From JAWWBN01 sp033720955 (lineage in GTDB: Bacteria > Acidobacteriota > Thermoanaerobaculia > Multivoradales > JAHEKO01): 8,099 bases of DNA. The stretch spans positions 1-8,099 of the forward strand of contig JAWWBN010000176.1 of NCBI GenBank assembly GCA_033720955.1, in the 5' to 3' direction. The notes beneath the pieces are model-generated. The model saw only the letters and a program-made list of their open reading frames with translations. It searched no databases and was not told the DNA's origin. The position numbers and the translations under genes were made by a program. Below, one piece after another: positions 6,377 to 8,099 of the stretch (position 1 is its first letter; the number at the start of each line of letters is the position of its first letter).

Positions 6377-7467
6377 GCTCGCCCCCCGACCCCAGGGAGC
6401 GGCGACCGCAGCGGATCGCCGTGGTCCCGGGCGACGGCATCGGAAGGGACGTCGGCGCGGAGGCGCTCAAGGTGCTCGAGGCGGCGCGCGGCCGCTGGGA
6501 GCTGCCGCTCGAGGCGGTGGAGTTCCCCTGGGGGGCGGACCACTACCTGGCGACCGGCGAGTCGCTGCCCGAGGGCATGCTGGAGAGGCTGCGGACCGAG
6601 TTCGCCGCCGTCTTCATCGGCGCGATGGGGGACCCCAGGATCCCCGACATGCGGCACGCCGCGGACATCCTGCTGGGGATCCGCTTCGGTCTGGACCTCT
6701 ACATCAACCTGCGGCCGGTGCGTATCTACGACCGGCGTCTCTGTCCCCTGGAGGGGGAGCGCGGCGACGCCATCGACATGGTGATCTTCCGCGAGAACAC
6801 CGAGGGGGCCTACGTCGGAGTGGGCGGGGTGTTCAAGCGTGGGACGGCCGACGAGGTGGCGGTGCAGGAGGAGATCAACACCCGCAAAGGGGTGGAGCGG
6901 ATCGTGCGGGCGGCCTTCGACTACGCCGTCGCCCACGGCCGCCGCAAGGTCACGATGTCGGACAAGTCCAACGTCATGCGGTACGGACACGACCTCTGGC
7001 AGCGCTGCTTCTTGGAGGTCGCCGCCGAGTACCCGCAGATCGAGGCCGACCACCTCTTCGTGGACGCGCTGGCCATGCAGATGGTGAGGAAGCCCGGCAT
7101 CTTCGACGTCATCGTGACCAACAACATGTTCGGCGACATCGTGACGGACCTGGGGGCGGCGCTGCAGGGAGGCCTGGGGATCGCCGCCTCGGCCAACCTC
7201 CACCCCGGCGCCACTTCGATGTTCGAGCCGGTGCACGGCTCGGCCCCCAAGTACGCCGGGACCGGGCGCGCGAACCCCGTGGCGGCCATCCTGTCGGTGG
7301 CGCTGATGCTCGACAGCCTCGGGCACGCGGCGGCCGCCGAGGCGGTCGAGGCGGCGGTGACGGGGGCGCTTCTGGCGGGCGAGACCACCGCCGACCTGGG
7401 GGGTGAGCTGTCGACCGCCGAGGTGGGCGACCGGATCGCCGAGAGGGTGCAGGCGAGCGCCGGCTAA
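6373..7467 (+). CDS. leuB: 3-isopropylmalate dehydrogenase-like oxidative decarboxylase (LeuB type)
   Basis: This is a member of the isocitrate/isopropylmalate dehydrogenase family: metal- and NAD(P)-dependent oxidation and decarboxylation of a 2-hydroxyacid, in leucine synthesis if it is LeuB. The product has 364 residues. Visible motifs are 'VVPGDGIG' at the N-terminus; the substrate arginines in 'GIRFGLDLYINLRPVR' (Arg104, Arg114) and Arg140 of 'RENTEGAYVG', with Tyr147; catalytic Lys198 in 'SDKSNVM'; and metal-binding Asp231, Asp255 and Asp259 ('NNMFGDIVTDL'). The segments 'GVGGVFKRGT' and 'GGLGIAASANL' resemble actinobacterial LeuB rather than E. coli LeuB. Oddly, the cofactor loop reads 'HGSAPKYAG', with Lys293-Tyr294 where NAD-dependent LeuB has Asp-Ile. 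The GTG start overlaps the membrane-protein stop and lies 5 nt after GGTGGAG. Alternatives are homoisocitrate, isocitrate or tartrate dehydrogenase. Confidence 0.85.
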   Translation: MSSPPDPRERRPQRIAVVPGDGIGRDVGAEALKVLEAARGRWELPLEAVEFPWGADHYLATGESLPEGMLERLRTEFAAVFIGAMGDPRIPDMRHAADILLGIRFGLDLYINLRPVRIYDRRLCPLEGERGDAIDMVIFRENTEGAYVGVGGVFKRGTADEVAVQEEINTRKGVERIVRAAFDYAVAHGRRKVTMSDKSNVMRYGHDLWQRCFLEVAAEYPQIEADHLFVDALAMQMVRKPGIFDVIVTNNMFGDIVTDLGAALQGGLGIAASANLHPGATSMFEPVHGSAPKYAGTGRANPVAAILSVALMLDSLGHAAAAEAVEAAVTGALLAGETTADLGGELSTAEVGDRIAERVQASAG

Positions 7468-7473
7468 ACGGCG
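7458..7473 (+). other. Short stem-loop straddling the leuB-like stop codon
   Basis: CGCCG (7458-7462) and CGGCG (7469-7473) form a 5-bp stem around a 6-nt loop that contains the TAA stop (7465-7467). There is no T-tract. It is the weakest of the stop-spanning stems here and easily arises by chance. The rest of the 64-bp gap to the next gene holds the -10-like element and nothing else recognisable. Confidence 0.3.
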
Positions 7474-7518
7474 GCCGACGCGCCAGGTCGGGTCGGTGGG
7501 GCGCCGTCCTGCCTGGGA

Positions 7519-7524
7519 TAGACT
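7519..7524 (+). promoter_or_regulatory. Putative -10 element (TAGACT) for a leaderless transcript of the LeuA-like gene
   Basis: GATAGACTGC sits so that the hexamer ends 7 nt before the GTG at 7532, the same geometry as at 2542. No SD lies in the 7-nt gap. Together with the absence of any other start ahead of the catalytic motif, it supports the GTG start. Confidence 0.6.
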
Positions 7525-7531
7525 GCACTCC

Positions 7532-8099
7532 GTGCCCGAGCCCCTCCGGGAGACCGACCTGATCCACGACTGGAACGCCGACGACGCGGCCGCGAAGCCG
7601 CGCCAGCGGGTCGAGCTGGACGACGAGACCCTGCGCGACGGGCTGCAGTCGCCGTCGGTCCGGGCGCCGTCGGTCGAGCTCCAGCTCGAGGTGCTCCACA
7701 AGATCGAGGCGCTGGGGATCGAGGCGGCGAACATCGGCCTGCCGGGCGCCGGGCCGCACGTGGTGGCGTCGGCGGGCCGGCTGGCGCGGGAGATCGTGGA
7801 TGCCGGGATGCGGCTGCGGCCCAACTGCGCCGCCCGCACCCTGCAGCAGGACATCGAGCCCATCGCCGAGATCTCCCACCGGGTGGGGCTGCCCATCGAG
7901 GCGGCCTGCTTCATCGGCTCGAGCCCGATCCGCCAGTACGCCGAGGGCTGGGACGAGGAGTTCCTCGTGAAGCAGTCGGCGGAGGCGATCCGCTTCGCCG
8001 TCGACGCCGGGCTCCCGGTCATGTACGTCACCGAGGACACCACCCGCGCCCGCCCCGAGGATCTCGAGCGGCTCTACACCGCCGCGGTGCGGGCCGGCG
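7532..8099 (+). CDS. Partial: LeuA-like DRE-TIM acyltransferase (2-isopropylmalate/homocitrate/citramalate synthase family)
   Basis: The N-terminal 189 residues are present and the gene runs off the window. The enzyme family condenses acetyl-CoA with a 2-oxoacid on a metal-dependent TIM barrel. The first strand reads 'VELDDETLRDGLQSPSV', with the catalytic Arg35-Asp36. 'IGLPGAGPHV' and 'FIGSSPIRQYAEGW' follow, then 'VTEDTTRARPEDL' (Glu168, Asp169, Arg172), which is the LeuA/homocitrate-synthase 'EDxxR' strand rather than an HMG-CoA lyase feature. The usual Glu of 'RDGEQ' is Leu here ('RDGLQ'). The metal-binding HxH and any C-terminal regulatory domain lie beyond the end, so substrate and feedback control cannot be judged. 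It lies 64 bp downstream of the LeuB-like gene in the same direction, which favours a leucine-type chain-elongation role. A 30-residue extension precedes the barrel. GTG is the only start that fits, since no ATG or alternative codon with an SD precedes the motif. Confidence 0.82.
   Translation, partial: MPEPLRETDLIHDWNADDAAAKPRQRVELDDETLRDGLQSPSVRAPSVELQLEVLHKIEALGIEAANIGLPGAGPHVVASAGRLAREIVDAGMRLRPNCAARTLQQDIEPIAEISHRVGLPIEAACFIGSSPIRQYAEGWDEEFLVKQSAEAIRFAVDAGLPVMYVTEDTTRARPEDLERLYTAAVRAG

Noticed and set aside
5182..7467. A continuous + strand frame that would give a 761-residue fusion ending in the LeuB-like protein.
   Set aside because: The part before 6373 is a +1-shifted shadow of the DUF819 gene with no motif of its own. 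The GTG at 6373 with its GGTGGAG and the overlap with the DUF819 stop explain the real start.
7480..7504. GCGCC...GGCGC inverted repeat after the LeuB-like gene as a terminator.
   Set aside because: The stem is only 5 bp around a 15-nt loop, with no T-tract; it is not distinguishable from chance at this GC content.
1..8099. Defence system, mobile element, CRISPR array, tRNA or riboswitch.
   Set aside because: Reading both strands gave no direct-repeat array, transposase or integrase motif, terminal inverted repeats, cloverleaf or recognisable riboswitch core. Gene content and base use are uniform and housekeeping-like.

Overview
This is an ordinary-looking chromosomal window of very high GC content with strong G/C third-position codon bias. 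The genes are short, tightly packed and single-copy in type. No rRNA, tRNA, CRISPR array, transposase, phage gene or integron was seen. The source is a GC-rich bacterium. The mix of a propeller-like lipoprotein, a secreted beta-sandwich protein beside coaD, an actinobacterial-style LeuB and leaderless-type promoters would fit Acidobacteriota (for example Thermoanaerobaculia-like lineages) or a similar GC-rich phylum. No marker gene here settles this, so the placement is a guess.

Layout. (1) Positions 1-2539, + strand, form a three-gene translationally coupled unit: the 3' part of a probable exported beta-sandwich protein, coaD (phosphopantetheine adenylyltransferase) and an adenosine-deaminase-family hydrolase, joined by ATGA and TTGA stop/start overlaps. 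(2) Positions 2540-3575, + strand, hold a 79-residue protein with two CDGSH iron-sulfur motifs and a DUF2071/YqjF-like protein. (3) Positions 3607-5031, - strand, hold a TolB/PD40-type beta-propeller probable lipoprotein, convergent with the DUF2071 gene. (4) Positions 5032-5197 are a 166-bp divergent intergenic region with a long imperfect inverted repeat. (5) Positions 5198-7467, + strand, hold a DUF819 multi-spanning membrane protein coupled by a GTGA overlap to a LeuB-type 3-isopropylmalate dehydrogenase. (6) From 7532 to the end, + strand, lies the N-terminal part of a LeuA-like DRE-TIM acyltransferase (2-isopropylmalate, homocitrate or citramalate synthase family).

The genes make mostly metabolic sense. 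CoaD completes CoA synthesis, and the LeuB and LeuA-like genes are probably two steps of one branched 2-oxoacid chain-elongation route, most simply leucine. The membrane protein is a candidate transporter tied to that route.

No clearly novel multi-gene system was found. The most interesting signals are small ones. Three + strand genes each have a TAGnnT -10-like hexamer ending only 6-7 nt before the start codon and no Shine-Dalgarno, as expected for leaderless mRNAs. Short GC stem-loops sit over stop codons at four uncoupled gene ends. The LeuB-like enzyme has a Lys-Tyr pair at the position that normally reads Asp-Ile in NAD-dependent family members. The divergent region carries an unexplained palindrome.
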